Source of the DNA: Thermococcus camini
GTDB taxonomy: Archaea > Methanobacteriota_B > Thermococci > Thermococcales > Thermococcaceae
DNA: 64,000 nt
Assembly: GCF_904067545.1 (NCBI RefSeq)
Contig: NZ_LR881183.1
Coordinates: 1,368,277-1,432,276 of the forward strand
Direction: 5' to 3'
The notes below the pieces were generated by a model that was not told the origin of the DNA, ran no database searches, and was given only the letters and a program-made list of their open reading frames with translations. The position numbers and the translations under genes are program-made. This document shows, one piece after another, positions 17,051 through 27,138 of the stretch (its first letter is position 1; every line of letters starts with the position of its first letter).

Positions 17051-17659
17051 TTAGATGAAGACCAGCACCTCATCGAGGGTCTTTCTCCTCTTCCGGGGTT
17101 TGACTTCGTCCTTGGGATAGCCGACCGGGATGACTCCAACGAGGTAGTGGTTCTCATCGAGGCCTGCCAGCTCCCTGACCCCCTCCTCTATTCCGGGAAA
17201 ATTTGTAACCCCTATGTAAACCGTCCCGAGGCCGAGCTCAACGGCCTTGAGCATGAGGTTCTGAATCGCCATCGCGGCACTCTCAACGCTCCAGATGAAC
17301 TCGGGCTCATCGAATTCTTCCCCGGGGAGGAAGCGGACGTTCTTGTCGATAAAGACGGCGATGTATACGGGCGCACGGTACATACCATGTTCGTACATAC
17401 GCCTTCCGAGCTTCCCTATCTTCTCCTCCGGGAGGTTCACGGCGCGGTAGTATCTGATCATGCCTTCAGATATGAGGCCATAGAGATTTTCCCTCGCTTT
17501 TTTACTCCCGAAGACCACGAACTTCCAGTTCTCCAGGCCGCTCGCGGTGGGCGCCCTTATCGCCGCCTCGATCAGCGCCCTAATGTCCTCCTCCGGAACG
17601 TCTCTCTCTTCGAAATACCGCACGGAGGTTCTCTTCAGTATCGCATCCTCAAGCTCCAC
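17051..17659 (-). CDS. Nitroreductase-family flavoprotein
   Basis: About 202 residues of the FMN-dependent nitroreductase fold. The N-terminal signature is AILKRTSVRYFEERDVPEEDI, followed by IRAPTASGLENWKFVVF and the C-terminal GLGTVYIG...VGVIPVGYPKDEVKPRKRR. It would form a dimer and reduce nitro or quinone-like compounds with NAD(P)H; the physiological substrate is unknown. GGTGAT followed by ACC favours GTG 17659 as start, with ATG 17671 as alternative. Confidence 0.88.
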   Translation of the reverse strand: MELEDAILKRTSVRYFEERDVPEEDIRALIEAAIRAPTASGLENWKFVVFGSKKARENLYGLISEGMIRYYRAVNLPEEKIGKLGRRMYEHGMYRAPVYIAVFIDKNVRFLPGEEFDEPEFIWSVESAAMAIQNLMLKAVELGLGTVYIGVTNFPGIEEGVRELAGLDENHYLVGVIPVGYPKDEVKPRKRRKTLDEVLVFI

Positions 17660-17754
17660 GGTATCACCCATGAAGCTTTCCCACAGGCCTTAATCAGCCT
17701 TTCCGAAACCAAAGGTTTAAGAGAACCCCCGAGTAATCTCCAGGAGGTGAAAGC

Positions 17755-18468
17755 ATGTACGGATGGAGAGGCAGGCTTGGTCTTATCGTTCCATCATCGA
17801 ACACCACCATGGAGATGGAGCTTCACTCCGCGCTCCCGGAGGGGGTCTCTCTTCACACGGCGAGGGTTCCGCTGAAGAACGTCACGGAGGAAGAACTGGT
17901 CAAGATGAACGCCATGGCCGTTGAGAGCGCCAGGCTTCTGCGTGACGCGGGCGTTGAGCTTATCCTCTACGGCTGCACGAGCGGCTCCTTCATCGGGGGG
18001 AAGGACTACGAAAAGGAAATCGAGGCGAAGATCGAGGAAGAGGTAAACGTTCCCGTTGTCAGCACGAGTACGGCCGTTGTCGAGGCCCTCAGGATACTCG
18101 ATGTCCAGGCGGTACTCGTGATAACCCCATACACTGACGAGATAAACGCGCGGGAGAGGGAGTTCCTCGAGGCTAACGACTTCGAGGTCCTTGACATAAG
18201 GGGGCTGGGGATAGAGGACAACACCCAGATTGGAAGGCTCGAACCCCACGAGGCCTACCGCCTCGCCAAGGCGAGCTTCATGGACGAGGCCGATGCAATT
18301 TTCGTCAGCTGCACCAACCTCAGAACCTTCGAGATAATCGAAGTTCTCGAGGAGGACCTCGGCGTCCCGGTCGTTACGAGCAACCAGGCCTCGCTCTGGC
18401 TCGCGCTGAGGCAGATGGACGTCATGGAGCGGATCCCCGGGTTAGGGAAGCTGCTCATCGATTTTTGA
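17755..18468 (+). CDS. Maleate isomerase/Asp-Glu racemase superfamily protein
   Basis: 237 residues with the two pseudo-symmetric cysteine motifs of the cofactor-free racemase/isomerase superfamily: LILYGCTSGSFIGG (about residue 76) and IFVSCTNLRTFEII (about 184). The N-terminal GLIVPSSNTTMEME is typical of the maleate cis-trans isomerase/arylmalonate decarboxylase branch. The substrate is uncertain. A GGAGGTGAA site and a TATA-like GTTTAAG upstream support ATG 17755. Confidence 0.85.
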   Translation: MYGWRGRLGLIVPSSNTTMEMELHSALPEGVSLHTARVPLKNVTEEELVKMNAMAVESARLLRDAGVELILYGCTSGSFIGGKDYEKEIEAKIEEEVNVPVVSTSTAVVEALRILDVQAVLVITPYTDEINAREREFLEANDFEVLDIRGLGIEDNTQIGRLEPHEAYRLAKASFMDEADAIFVSCTNLRTFEIIEVLEEDLGVPVVTSNQASLWLALRQMDVMERIPGLGKLLIDF

Positions 18469-18534
18469 CCCCATTCTTTCCACCCCTTTCATTCCGAAAT
18501 CCTTTTAAGAACTCCCCCACATTTCTTAGGTGTT

Positions 18535-18551
18535 AGTCACTGAGGGTGATA
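18535..18551. promoter_or_regulatory. Thermococcales glycolytic motif (TGM)-like site upstream of pfkC
   Basis: AGTCAC-TGAGG-GTGATA matches 10 of the 12 fixed positions of TATCAC-N5-GTGATA, the known site of the sugar-responsive regulator Tgr/TrmBL1. It lies downstream of a TATA-like CTTTTAAG (about 18502-18509), the position used for repression of glycolytic genes. The right half also serves as the GGTGAT ribosome site, so only the left half is independent evidence. Confidence 0.55.
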
Positions 18552-18554
18552 CAT

Positions 18555-19934
18555 ATGGGGCTCCTGGACGAGGCAAGGAAGCTTTCGGTATACACGGCCT
18601 ACAACACGAACGTCGATGCGATAACCTTTCTGAATGGGGAGGTAGTGCAGAGGCTCATAGACGAGTTTGGGGCCGAGGCGGTCAGGAAAAGGATGGACGA
18701 CTATCCCAGGGAGATAAACGAGCCCTTGGACTTCGTTGCCAGGCTGGTACACGCCCTCAAGACGGGCAAGCCCATGGCGGTGCCCCTCGTCAACGAGGAG
18801 CTCCACACCTGGTTCGATTCTCACTTCAAATACGATGTTGAGAGGATGGGCGGCCAGGCAGGAATCATAGCCAACCTCCTGACGAATCTGGATTTCAGGC
18901 GGGTGATGGTCTACACTCCCCACCTCGCGAGGAAGCAGGCCGAGATGTTCGTGGACAAGCCAAACCTGCTTTATCCTGTAGTGGAGAACGGGGGGCTGAC
19001 CTTCAAACACCCCCGCGAGGCATACAGGGAGGGCGACCCAATTAAGGTGAACCGCATCTTTGAATTCCGGGCCGGAACAACCTTCAAGCTCGGGGACGAG
19101 ACGATTACCGTCCCCTTCTCGGGCAGGTTCATCGTCTCGGCCCGCTTCGAGAGCATAAGGATTTACACCGAGCCCGAACTTAAACCGTTCCTGCCAGAGA
19201 TAGGCCTTCAAGTTGATGGGGCCATTCTGTCTGGCTACCAGGGAATAAAGCTCCGCTATTCGGACGGGAAAGATGCCAACCACTACCTCAGGGAGGCCAA
19301 AAAGGACATACTCCTGCTCAAGCGGGAGAAGGACGTTAAGGTTCACCTCGAGTTCGCCTCGATACAGAACCGCGAGCTCAGGAAGAAGGTTATCTACAAC
19401 CTCTTCCCCCTCGTTGACAGTGTCGGCATGGACGAGGCGGAGATAGCCCACGTCCTCAACGCCCTCGGCTACTCCAAGCTCTCGGACAGGATTTTCACCT
19501 ACAACCGCATCGAAGACACGGTTCTCGGCGGAAAAATCCTCATAGACGAGATGAACCTTGAGGTGCTCCAGATTCATACGATTTACTACATCATGTACAT
19601 CACCCACTCGGACAACCCGCTTAGCGAGGACGAGCTGAGGAGCAGTCTTGAGCTTGCAACAACCCTGGCCGCTGCCCGCGCGTCCCTCGGGGAAATCCGC
19701 TCGCCGGAGGACTTCAAAGTGGGCACCAGCGTACCGTACAACGAGCGCGGAGAGTACGTCAAACTGCGCTTCGAGGAGGCAAAGAGAAGGCTTAGAACCA
19801 GGGAGTACAAGGTCGTTATAATCCCAACGAGGCTCGTGAAGAACCCGGTCTCAACGGTGGGCCTGGGCGACACGATTTCAGCTGGGGCATTCACGAGCTA
19901 CCTCGCGATGCTGAAGAAGAAGGGTGAGCTTTGA
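18555..19934 (+). CDS. pfkC: ADP-dependent phosphofructokinase
   Basis: Phosphorylates fructose 6-phosphate with ADP in the modified Embden-Meyerhof pathway of Thermococcales. The 459 residues show YTAYNTNVDAI near the N-terminus, INEPLDFVARLVHALKTGKP, GGQAGIIANLL, and the C-terminal catalytic NPVSTVGLGDTISAGAF (Asp of GLGD as base). I call PFK rather than glucokinase because the N-terminal and central segments match my memory of Pyrococcus PFK. Start is ATG 18555 behind GGTGAT; an in-frame GTG at 18546 falls inside that site. A TGM-like motif precedes it. Confidence 0.93.
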   Translation: MGLLDEARKLSVYTAYNTNVDAITFLNGEVVQRLIDEFGAEAVRKRMDDYPREINEPLDFVARLVHALKTGKPMAVPLVNEELHTWFDSHFKYDVERMGGQAGIIANLLTNLDFRRVMVYTPHLARKQAEMFVDKPNLLYPVVENGGLTFKHPREAYREGDPIKVNRIFEFRAGTTFKLGDETITVPFSGRFIVSARFESIRIYTEPELKPFLPEIGLQVDGAILSGYQGIKLRYSDGKDANHYLREAKKDILLLKREKDVKVHLEFASIQNRELRKKVIYNLFPLVDSVGMDEAEIAHVLNALGYSKLSDRIFTYNRIEDTVLGGKILIDEMNLEVLQIHTIYYIMYITHSDNPLSEDELRSSLELATTLAAARASLGEIRSPEDFKVGTSVPYNERGEYVKLRFEEAKRRLRTREYKVVIIPTRLVKNPVSTVGLGDTISAGAFTSYLAMLKKKGEL

Positions 19935-19939
19935 ATATT

Positions 19940-20007
19940 CGTACCATATTTTTGGTACGGTATGGCGTACCAAATGCTTTTTAAAGATTGGTACAGCACA
20001 GCGTACC
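19940..20007. repeat. Three GTACC/GGTAC inverted repeats in the pfkC-xerA convergent gap
   Basis: The 78-bp gap between the pfkC and xerA stop codons holds CGTACCA-6-TGGTACG (19940-19959), TTTGGTAC-N8-GTACCAAA (19951-19974) and GGTAC-N8-GTACC (19990-20007). The last two share the 5-8-5 layout, have centres 36 bp apart, and bracket TTTTTAAA (19978-19985), which could be a TATA box. They may be operators of an unmapped transcript or hairpins at the two gene ends. Confidence 0.5.
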
Positions 20008-20012
20008 GTTCT

Positions 20013-20855
20013 CTACTCCATCAACCCCTCCATCAGCCTCGCCTTCTCCTGCGCCTTTCTGAGGTGCTCAACGGTAACCCTGGTGTAAATCTGCGTCGTT
20101 GAGAGGTTCGAGTGGCCAAGGAGCTCCTGAATGGCTCTGATATCGACGCCGTTTTCGAGCATGTGAGTCGCGAAGCTGTGGCGGAGCCTGTGAGGCGTGA
20201 CCTCAACGCCGGCCCTGACTCCATAGCGCTTCAGGAGGTACCACACTGTTTTGGTGGAGAGCCGGTCCTTTTCCCTCCTTCTCTCCTCAACGATGAGGTA
20301 CTCGCTGTCATCGGAGCGCGTTTCGAGGTATGCCCGTATCTCCCTCGCAAGGAACTCCGGAATGGGTATGACGCGGTCCTTGGCACCCTTGCCGCCCCGA
20401 ACCACGATGGTGGAGCGCTCCAGGTCAACATCGCGCCTCTTGAGGTTACACAGCTCGCTGACGCGCAGACCGGCGCCGTAGAGGAGGAGAACTATGAGTC
20501 TATCGCGCTTTCTCGTCGGCGGAATAGCTGAGAGAAGCCTCTTAACCTCATCGCGCGTCAGAGCCTTTGGAAGACTCCTGGGGACCTTTGGGGGCTTGAG
20601 CTTCTCGGCCTCCTCATCGTAACCCTCGAAGCGGAAGTAGGAGCGCAGGGCCTGAACCACGAGGTTGAGGCTCCTGTTGGAGTAGCCTTCCTTTCTAAGC
20701 CTCGCGAGAAAACGGAGGGCGGAGCGGGAGTTAAGCTTTCCACCCCACTCCAGATACCGGCGCACGTAGTAGGAGTACATCCTAATCGTGTTGGGACTCT
20801 TCCCCTCGAGGTCGAGGTAGGTCTCGTACTCTTCCAATACCCCGGGAAGGTCCAT
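20013..20855 (-). CDS. xerA: Tyrosine recombinase XerA
   Basis: 280-residue XerC/D-type recombinase that resolves chromosome dimers at the archaeal dif site. The N-terminal SAM-like core-binding domain covers about 1-90. The catalytic set is complete: Arg131 (GAGLRVSEL), Lys in GGKGAKDR, His222-x-x-Arg225 (TPHRLRHSF), His248 (LLGHSN) and nucleophile Tyr257 (TTQIYTRV). It starts one base after the TOPRIM gene stop, so both are one operon. I saw no dif-like sequence next to it. Confidence 0.95.
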   Translation of the reverse strand: MDLPGVLEEYETYLDLEGKSPNTIRMYSYYVRRYLEWGGKLNSRSALRFLARLRKEGYSNRSLNLVVQALRSYFRFEGYDEEAEKLKPPKVPRSLPKALTRDEVKRLLSAIPPTRKRDRLIVLLLYGAGLRVSELCNLKRRDVDLERSTIVVRGGKGAKDRVIPIPEFLAREIRAYLETRSDDSEYLIVEERRREKDRLSTKTVWYLLKRYGVRAGVEVTPHRLRHSFATHMLENGVDIRAIQELLGHSNLSTTQIYTRVTVEHLRKAQEKARLMEGLME

Positions 20856-20856
20856 G

Positions 20857-21759
20857 TCACAGCCCCTTCAGGAGTCCCTCAATGTCCTCGGGCTTTACTT
20901 CCGCACTCTCGGCAACCTCTTCCTCCCCGGCTGGCTCGGCCCGTGCGGGGGGCTCTTCCTTTGGAGGCTCAGGCCGGGGCGGCTTTGGCTCCGGCTCTTC
21001 CCGGATGGCTATGCTAAGGTAGACGGTTCTGAGGAGCTCGTCCACAAGAGACCCGTCCTCGGCGAAGATGTATCCCTGACCCACTATGACTCTGCCGGTA
21101 AGTCCGAGCTTCTCGACGGCCTTTCCAATGTACGCCTCGTCAGGGACTGGCTCGGCGGGGAAGAGGGACTTCCAGGCTTCTTCAACGCGATAAACGTTCT
21201 TACTGTTCTCAAGGAGGGCTTTAAGGCCCGAGTTCTCCTCGGCGAGCTTTTCACTCTCGGCCTTTAACTCGTCGTAAGCCTTGCTCAGAGCCTCGTACTC
21301 GCCGTGAAGGCGCTTGTATTCGTCCGTGAGACCATCGTAGCGCCCCTTGAGGTCGAGGAGCTGGTTCCTGAGCGCCATATACTCCGGGAGTATCTGGAGG
21401 CTCTTGAGGCCCGCTCTGACGAGGGTGTTCTTGAGCTCCTTTCTGACGAGCTCAACGTCAACGTGCTCCAAATCGTGGCCAAGGGGGAGCTTCATCCTTT
21501 CAACGTGCCCGACCATCTCCCCCAGCTCGCTGAAGAGCCTCTCGGCCAGGTCCCTTCCGACCCTGTCCGCATCGGTTGCTATGATGAGGAGATCAGCGCC
21601 CGCGGCGGCGCTCTTCGCTATCTCCACGTTGGTCGTCGGGATTATCGCAGAAATCGTGATGTTGTACTCGCTTCCCAAAGCCAAGCCCTGAAGGGCCTTA
21701 CTTACAACCTCAACGTCGCTCGCACCTTCAACTAGGATTCTAACATCGACTATGGCCAT
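20857..21759 (-). CDS. TOPRIM-domain protein with coiled coil
   Basis: About 300 residues. An N-terminal TOPRIM domain has the Glu motif [18 protein letters not shown] and the acidic motif [21 protein letters not shown] (about 60-80). A coiled coil (about 125-180), a globular region, and a Pro/Glu-rich linker ([16 protein letters not shown]) follow. TOPRIM domains cut, join or prime nucleic acids. GGTGAT sets ATG 21759. Its operon partner is xerA, so a role in DNA processing or chromosome maintenance is reasonable but unproven. Confidence 0.8.
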   Translation of the reverse strand: MAIVDVRILVEGASDVEVVSKALQGLALGSEYNITISAIIPTTNVEIAKSAAAGADLLIIATDADRVGRDLAERLFSELGEMVGHVERMKLPLGHDLEHVDVELVRKELKNTLVRAGLKSLQILPEYMALRNQLLDLKGRYDGLTDEYKRLHGEYEALSKAYDELKAESEKLAEENSGLKALLENSKNVYRVEEAWKSLFPAEPVPDEAYIGKAVEKLGLTGRVIVGQGYIFAEDGSLVDELLRTVYLSIAIREEPEPKPPRPEPPKEEPPARAEPAGEEEVAESAEVKPEDIEGLLKGL

Positions 21760-21856
21760 ACGCATCACCTGACTTTCTCTCCCCCTTCGGGTTTAAAACG
21801 CTTCCGCGTTGAGGCAGGCTTATAAGGACAAAGAACATAACAACAGGGAGGGGAGC

Positions 21857-23095
21857 ATGGAGCCGCTAACCGGTGCCGTGGACATCGTAGTGTCCGTCCT
21901 CCGCTTCATCTGGCTGTTCTCAGTTGCGATTATCTACCCGGTGTTCTTCTACTACATAGTCCTGACGATAGCAGGTTTAAGGTACAACTCAAAGTTCAAG
22001 GGGCCCGAGATTCCAGAGGAGCTTCCCTCCGTCACCATCCTCATCCCCGCCCGGAACGAGGCAGTGGTGATAAGGGACACGCTTCTGGCGATGGCAAACC
22101 TCGACTACCCAAAGAATAAACTGGAGGTTCTCCTCCTGGACGACGGCTCCACTGATGACACGGTGAGGATAGCCGAGGAAGTTGCTGGGGAGTACCCGTT
22201 CATCAGGGTAGTCCGCGTTGAGAATGGAGGTAGGGGAAAGAGCTACGTCCTGAACTACGGCCTGAAGCTGGCGAGGGGAGAAGTCATTGCGGTCTACGAC
22301 GCGGACAACAGACCCGAGCCCGGGGCGCTCAAGGCTCTGGTGGCGATGCTGAGCGACGAGACTCCTGCTGTGACCGGAAAAGTCCGGACTATAAACTGGA
22401 AGAAGAACATCCTCACGAGGTTCATATGCATGGAGTACCTCTACTTCCAGCTGGCTGGCCAGAGCGGAAAGAGCAGGCTCTACAAAACCGCGGTGCTCCC
22501 CGGGACAAACTTCGTAATCAGAAAAGACCTGCTCGAAGAGCTCGGCGGCTGGGACGAGGAAGCGCTTGCCGAGGACCTGGAGCTGTCCTTCAGGATAATA
22601 GCCACAGGCAAGAGGATAGCCTACAATCCACTCGCTGTTACCTGGGAGCAGGAGCCCGAGAGCTGGCGCGTGTGGTTCAGACAGCGGACGCGCTGGGCGG
22701 CCGGAAACGTCTACACCGTGAGGGAGCACATAAAGAGGTTTCGCGAGATTCCCGGCTGGGGCCTGCGCTTTGACCTGCTCCTCACGCTGATGGTGTACTA
22801 CCTCCTGGCGATAGCGGTCATAGTGGCGGACGTGGCCTTCGTAGCGCTCCTGGTAACCTTCGGAAACGTTACATGGTTCACGGGGCTCATTCTGAGCTTC
22901 GTTTACTTATCATTCCTGCTGGAGATATTTGCCGGCCTCCACGATGGAAAGATAAGAAGCATTGGCTGCTGGCTCCTCGCGCCGCTCATGTACTACACCT
23001 ACTCCCAGATATGGATACTCATTTCGCTGGCCGGCCTGTGGGAGGCCCAAAAAGCCAAGAAGGTATGGTACAAAACCCCGCGGACGGCGGTTTAG
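21857..23095 (+). CDS. Membrane-bound family 2 glycosyltransferase
   Basis: 412 residues: an N-terminal membrane helix (about 15-40), a GT-A catalytic domain, and four C-terminal helices. Catalytic motifs are LLLDDGSTDDT, AVYDADNRPEPG, LAEDLELSFRI and the processive-type RQRTRWAAG. This resembles the cellulose/hyaluronan synthase branch, so it may make and export a polysaccharide or modify a lipid-linked sugar. The start is ATG 21857 after GGAGGGGAG; a TATA-like CTTATAAG lies near 21820. Confidence 0.88.
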   Translation: MEPLTGAVDIVVSVLRFIWLFSVAIIYPVFFYYIVLTIAGLRYNSKFKGPEIPEELPSVTILIPARNEAVVIRDTLLAMANLDYPKNKLEVLLLDDGSTDDTVRIAEEVAGEYPFIRVVRVENGGRGKSYVLNYGLKLARGEVIAVYDADNRPEPGALKALVAMLSDETPAVTGKVRTINWKKNILTRFICMEYLYFQLAGQSGKSRLYKTAVLPGTNFVIRKDLLEELGGWDEEALAEDLELSFRIIATGKRIAYNPLAVTWEQEPESWRVWFRQRTRWAAGNVYTVREHIKRFREIPGWGLRFDLLLTLMVYYLLAIAVIVADVAFVALLVTFGNVTWFTGLILSFVYLSFLLEIFAGLHDGKIRSIGCWLLAPLMYYTYSQIWILISLAGLWEAQKAKKVWYKTPRTAV

Positions 23096-23799
23096 AGCTC
23101 GACCTCAAGGCCCGGCCTCTCAAGAACGACCCTCCCATCCCGCAGGAGGGAGATGCTGAGCGCATGGATTTCAACGCCCGCCCCCTCTGCCTCTTTAAGG
23201 AGCCTCGCTATCTCCGGGTCGCCCCTCTCGAAGGGTTTAAATTTCTCAACGCCGGGCATCGCACCTATGAAGAAAATCATGGCCCTCTTTCCGGCTTTTG
23301 AAAGCTCTATAAGCTCCTTTATGTGTTTCTGTCCCCTGACGCTCGGACAGTCCGGGTACATCGCGTACTCCCCTTTTTCACCTCCGCGCAGGACGGCGCT
23401 CTTCATCTCGGCGTAGACCTCGCCTTGTGGACATTCAAAGAGGTAATCGAGGCGCGATTTGCCGACCGTAATTTCCTTCCGTTTTATCCGACAGTTCCTC
23501 AGCCACGGAACCAGACCGAGCTCCAAAGCCCGCTCGAAGGCTTTGGCCTGGGTTCTGGTGTCTATTATAGCACCTTTTCCCTCCAAGTCCTCGAAGGCCA
23601 CCAGCACGAAGTCCGTCTTTCCACCGGACTTGGGCCTGCAGAAGGCCCTCCTGCCGGGAACCATGAACTCCTCCAAGCGACCGGTGTTGGTCACCAGGGC
23701 TCTCCTCTCCTGGCCCTCAACCTCGACCAGTGCCACGAAGCGGTTGAGCCTTTTGAGGAAGGTGCAGGGGACGACTTTGAGTTTGAGCAGGGCCCGCAT
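23092..23799 (-). CDS. sfsA: SfsA family protein
   Basis: 235 residues with an N-terminal OB-like part and a nuclease-like core. Recognisable parts are FVALVEVEGQERRALVTNTGRLEE near residue 25, VGKSRLDYLFE and EMKSAVL with the YPDCPSVRGQKH motif. SfsA proteins were first linked to sugar fermentation in E. coli and carry a nuclease-type fold; the true role is unsettled. A TATA box AGCTTATATC about 25 bases upstream suggests a leaderless transcript. It overlaps the glycosyltransferase end by 4 bases, tail to tail. Confidence 0.9.
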   Translation of the reverse strand: MRALLKLKVVPCTFLKRLNRFVALVEVEGQERRALVTNTGRLEEFMVPGRRAFCRPKSGGKTDFVLVAFEDLEGKGAIIDTRTQAKAFERALELGLVPWLRNCRIKRKEITVGKSRLDYLFECPQGEVYAEMKSAVLRGGEKGEYAMYPDCPSVRGQKHIKELIELSKAGKRAMIFFIGAMPGVEKFKPFERGDPEIARLLKEAEGAGVEIHALSISLLRDGRVVLERPGLEVEL

Positions 23800-23859
23800 G
23801 GTCTAATCTCAGGATGTGGAGATATAAGCTTTTGGAACCCAAAACTCTCGAAAGCTTTA

Positions 23860-23876
23860 TATCCTGTTACAGGATA
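23860..23876. promoter_or_regulatory. 17-bp perfect palindrome in the AAA ATPase promoter
   Basis: TATCCTGT-T-ACAGGATA is an 8-bp perfect inverted repeat around one base. It directly overlaps the end of the TATA-like GCTTTATAT (23854-23862) and ends 19 bases before the ATPase start. Its position fits an operator that would block promoter opening. No regulator gene lies adjacent. Confidence 0.55.
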
Positions 23877-23895
23877 ATCCAGTTGGTGGATATAA

Positions 23896-25251
23896 ATGAG
23901 GTTCTACGACAGGGAGCGCGAGATGGAATCTCTCCGGAAGGCACTCGAACTGTCCCGCTCTCGGCTTGTGGTGGTGACCATAACTGGACGCCGGCGCGTT
24001 GGTAAGACAAGGCTGGTGAGGGAGTTTTTTGAAAGGGAGGGCGTTGATTATCTTGACTTCTTTATCCCAGTCAAAAGCGAAAAACTAATCTTGGAGGACT
24101 TTTCCAGGGAGATTAGGGTAAAGCTAGGGTACTCCCCCAGGTTCGGAACCTTCCCGGAGATGTTTGAATACCTGGAGGTAGCCAACGTCGAGACAATTTT
24201 CTTTGACGAGTTTCAGAACGTTCTCAGGGTAAATCCAGCTATAGCCTTTGACCTTCAGCGTTTTATAGATAGAAACCAGGATAAGCCACTTCTTATAATA
24301 CTGTCAGGTTCATATCTTGGAATGATGAGGAAACTGCTTATGTCCAGGAAAGCCCCCCTCTACGGAAGAAGCACTATCTTCATAGGGCTACAGCCTCTGC
24401 GTCCAAAATGGGTTTTCAATATGCTCCGGGACCTTGGAATCAATGAACCCACCCAGCAGGTTGAGTTTTACGGTATTTTCGGTGGGATTCCCAAATATTA
24501 CGAACTCATGGAAGTGTTCGAGGCTGATAACCCGCTGGACTTCATTACAGATGCGATTAAGTACTCCACAATCCTCTCGGCAGAGGGAGAAGGACTTCTC
24601 ATGGACGAGTTTGGTAAGGCGTACAGAACCTACTTCTCCATCCTTGATGCGATAGCCTCCGGGAAAAACAGGCTCGTTGAGATTGCCAATGCCGTCGGGA
24701 TGAAACCGGGAAGCATAACAAAATACCTCGAAGCACTGGAGGATTACTATGGGATACTAACCCGTGAAAGGCCCCTCCTCGGTGGCAGACGTTCGAGGTA
24801 CCTAATCAGCGACTACTTCCTTAACTTTTGGTTCAGCATGATAGAACCCAACCGCAGGCACATTGAAGCCGGGGATTTTGAGACCCTTAAAAAGAACCTC
24901 AAGAGGAAGTTTCCAGAGTTCTTCGGAAGGGTCTTTGAGAGGGTGATGCTTGACCTCCTTCACGATCTGAACGGGAAGCTCATTACCTTCGATAGCATTG
25001 GCCCCCAGTGGGGAAGAAACTACGAGGTAGACTTGGTTGCAGTCAATAGGGAAGAGAACACTGCCACGTTTATAGAGACAAAGTGGAAGGCCAACGTCGA
25101 TGGTCCGAGGGAAATCGGCAGGCTTATTGCAAAGACTCACAACGTCCCGTGGGGCGGGGAAAAACGCTACCTCCTAATAGCGAGGGACTTCCGGAGGGAG
25201 TGTGCTGACTGTATCACAATTGATGAAGTTCTGGAGCACCTAAAACCTTAA
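23896..25251 (+). CDS. Archaeal AAA ATPase with DUF234-type nuclease-like C-terminus
   Basis: 451 residues. An N-terminal STAND/MoxR-like archaeal ATPase domain has Walker A TGRRRVGKTRLVREF (about 31-45), Walker B IFFDEFQNV and sensor IILSGSYLGMM. A winged-helix part follows (LVEIANAVGMKPGSITKYLEAL). The C-terminal domain (YEVDLVAVNREENTATFIETKWK) has the D...ExK pattern of restriction-like nucleases. Such ATPases are common in archaeal genomes, often in mobile or defence settings, with unknown targets. GGTGGAT precedes the ATG. Confidence 0.88.
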   Translation: MRFYDREREMESLRKALELSRSRLVVVTITGRRRVGKTRLVREFFEREGVDYLDFFIPVKSEKLILEDFSREIRVKLGYSPRFGTFPEMFEYLEVANVETIFFDEFQNVLRVNPAIAFDLQRFIDRNQDKPLLIILSGSYLGMMRKLLMSRKAPLYGRSTIFIGLQPLRPKWVFNMLRDLGINEPTQQVEFYGIFGGIPKYYELMEVFEADNPLDFITDAIKYSTILSAEGEGLLMDEFGKAYRTYFSILDAIASGKNRLVEIANAVGMKPGSITKYLEALEDYYGILTRERPLLGGRRSRYLISDYFLNFWFSMIEPNRRHIEAGDFETLKKNLKRKFPEFFGRVFERVMLDLLHDLNGKLITFDSIGPQWGRNYEVDLVAVNREENTATFIETKWKANVDGPREIGRLIAKTHNVPWGGEKRYLLIARDFRRECADCITIDEVLEHLKP

Positions 25252-25266
25252 ATATCTCAGGCATGA

Positions 25267-26349
<1,083 letters not shown>

Positions 26350-26439
26350 GCTTTCCTCTGTTTTTTCATCGTTTTCCATCGCCAAATTTAAAAACCCGTT
26401 CGAGTACATTCTGGGGACGAATGCACAAGGGTGCGCCCC

Positions 26440-27138
26440 ATGGAGTCAAGGACGGCAGAGGTGCCCTTCTCGGCAGGGTGGGAGGCGCTTGTGGGGGTGG
26501 CCTCGAGGCCAGAGAGGGTTTTCTCAACGTTTCCGTATGAGGCCGGGGCAACCCAGAGGGGCGAAAAGGTTTTCGCCAGATTTGCCATCAGGAAGTTTCT
26601 GCTCAGGTTCGAGTTTGAGGGAGTTCTCGAGTTCACCTTTAACGAACCCCACGTCACCTACGTCGTGAAGGGACCCAGGGGGCTTCTGATACTCTCCTTC
26701 GCCGCAGAAGGGAGGCTCATCGCGAAGGCCTCCGCCGACATCCCCGGTGAGAGAATGCTGGGCAAGAAGCTTGAGTTTCTGGCGAAGGGCTCCGGTACCG
26801 CCCTGGCCAGAATGGCGGAGAGCCACGGCATCATAGCGGTCAGGGCCTTTGGATCACCCAGAGACTTTATAATCAGGAACTTCGAGCCGTCCCTAATGGC
26901 ACACACGATAAGGTACGTCCGGTTCAATATCGGAAGCCCCTCGTTCACCCTCAGGGGCGAGAACGGAGGGGAGTGGTTCACGGTCACGGTGGAGAATGAC
27001 ATCGTGAGAAGGGTCGAGTACGGGTCTGATTCAGGGAGTTCAATCATCGAGGTGGGGAAGGGGATTCTAAACGTGGGGGCGGAGGATTTTGAGGGGATAG
27101 ATGCGAGGGGAGAGTACGTCATCAGGATCAGGGAGTAG
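26440..27138 (+). CDS. Hypothetical protein, possibly SRPBCC-like
   Basis: About 232 residues. The N-terminal 130 residues, with alternating strands and a long late helix (MLGKKLEFLAKGSGTALARMAE), resemble START/SRPBCC lipid- or ligand-binding domains, but the match is weak. The second half is a separate beta-rich region (SPSFTLRGENGGEWFTVTV). No signal peptide. I use ATG 26440 behind GGGTG, with GTG 26431 possible. A TATA-like ATTTAAAAA lies near 26384. The tail overlaps the opposite gene by 11 bases. Confidence 0.65.
   Translation: MESRTAEVPFSAGWEALVGVASRPERVFSTFPYEAGATQRGEKVFARFAIRKFLLRFEFEGVLEFTFNEPHVTYVVKGPRGLLILSFAAEGRLIAKASADIPGERMLGKKLEFLAKGSGTALARMAESHGIIAVRAFGSPRDFIIRNFEPSLMAHTIRYVRFNIGSPSFTLRGENGGEWFTVTVENDIVRRVEYGSDSGSSIIEVGKGILNVGAEDFEGIDARGEYVIRIRE

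Noticed and set aside
18546-18554. GTG 18546 as pfkC start
   Set aside because: That GTG is part of the GGTGAT ribosome site serving ATG 18555.
19935-20012. XerA dif recombination site next to xerA
   Set aside because: The palindromes here (GTACC/GGTAC arms) do not resemble the Pyrococcus dif sequence as I recall it, and have 8-base centres rather than two 11-bp arms around a 6-base core.
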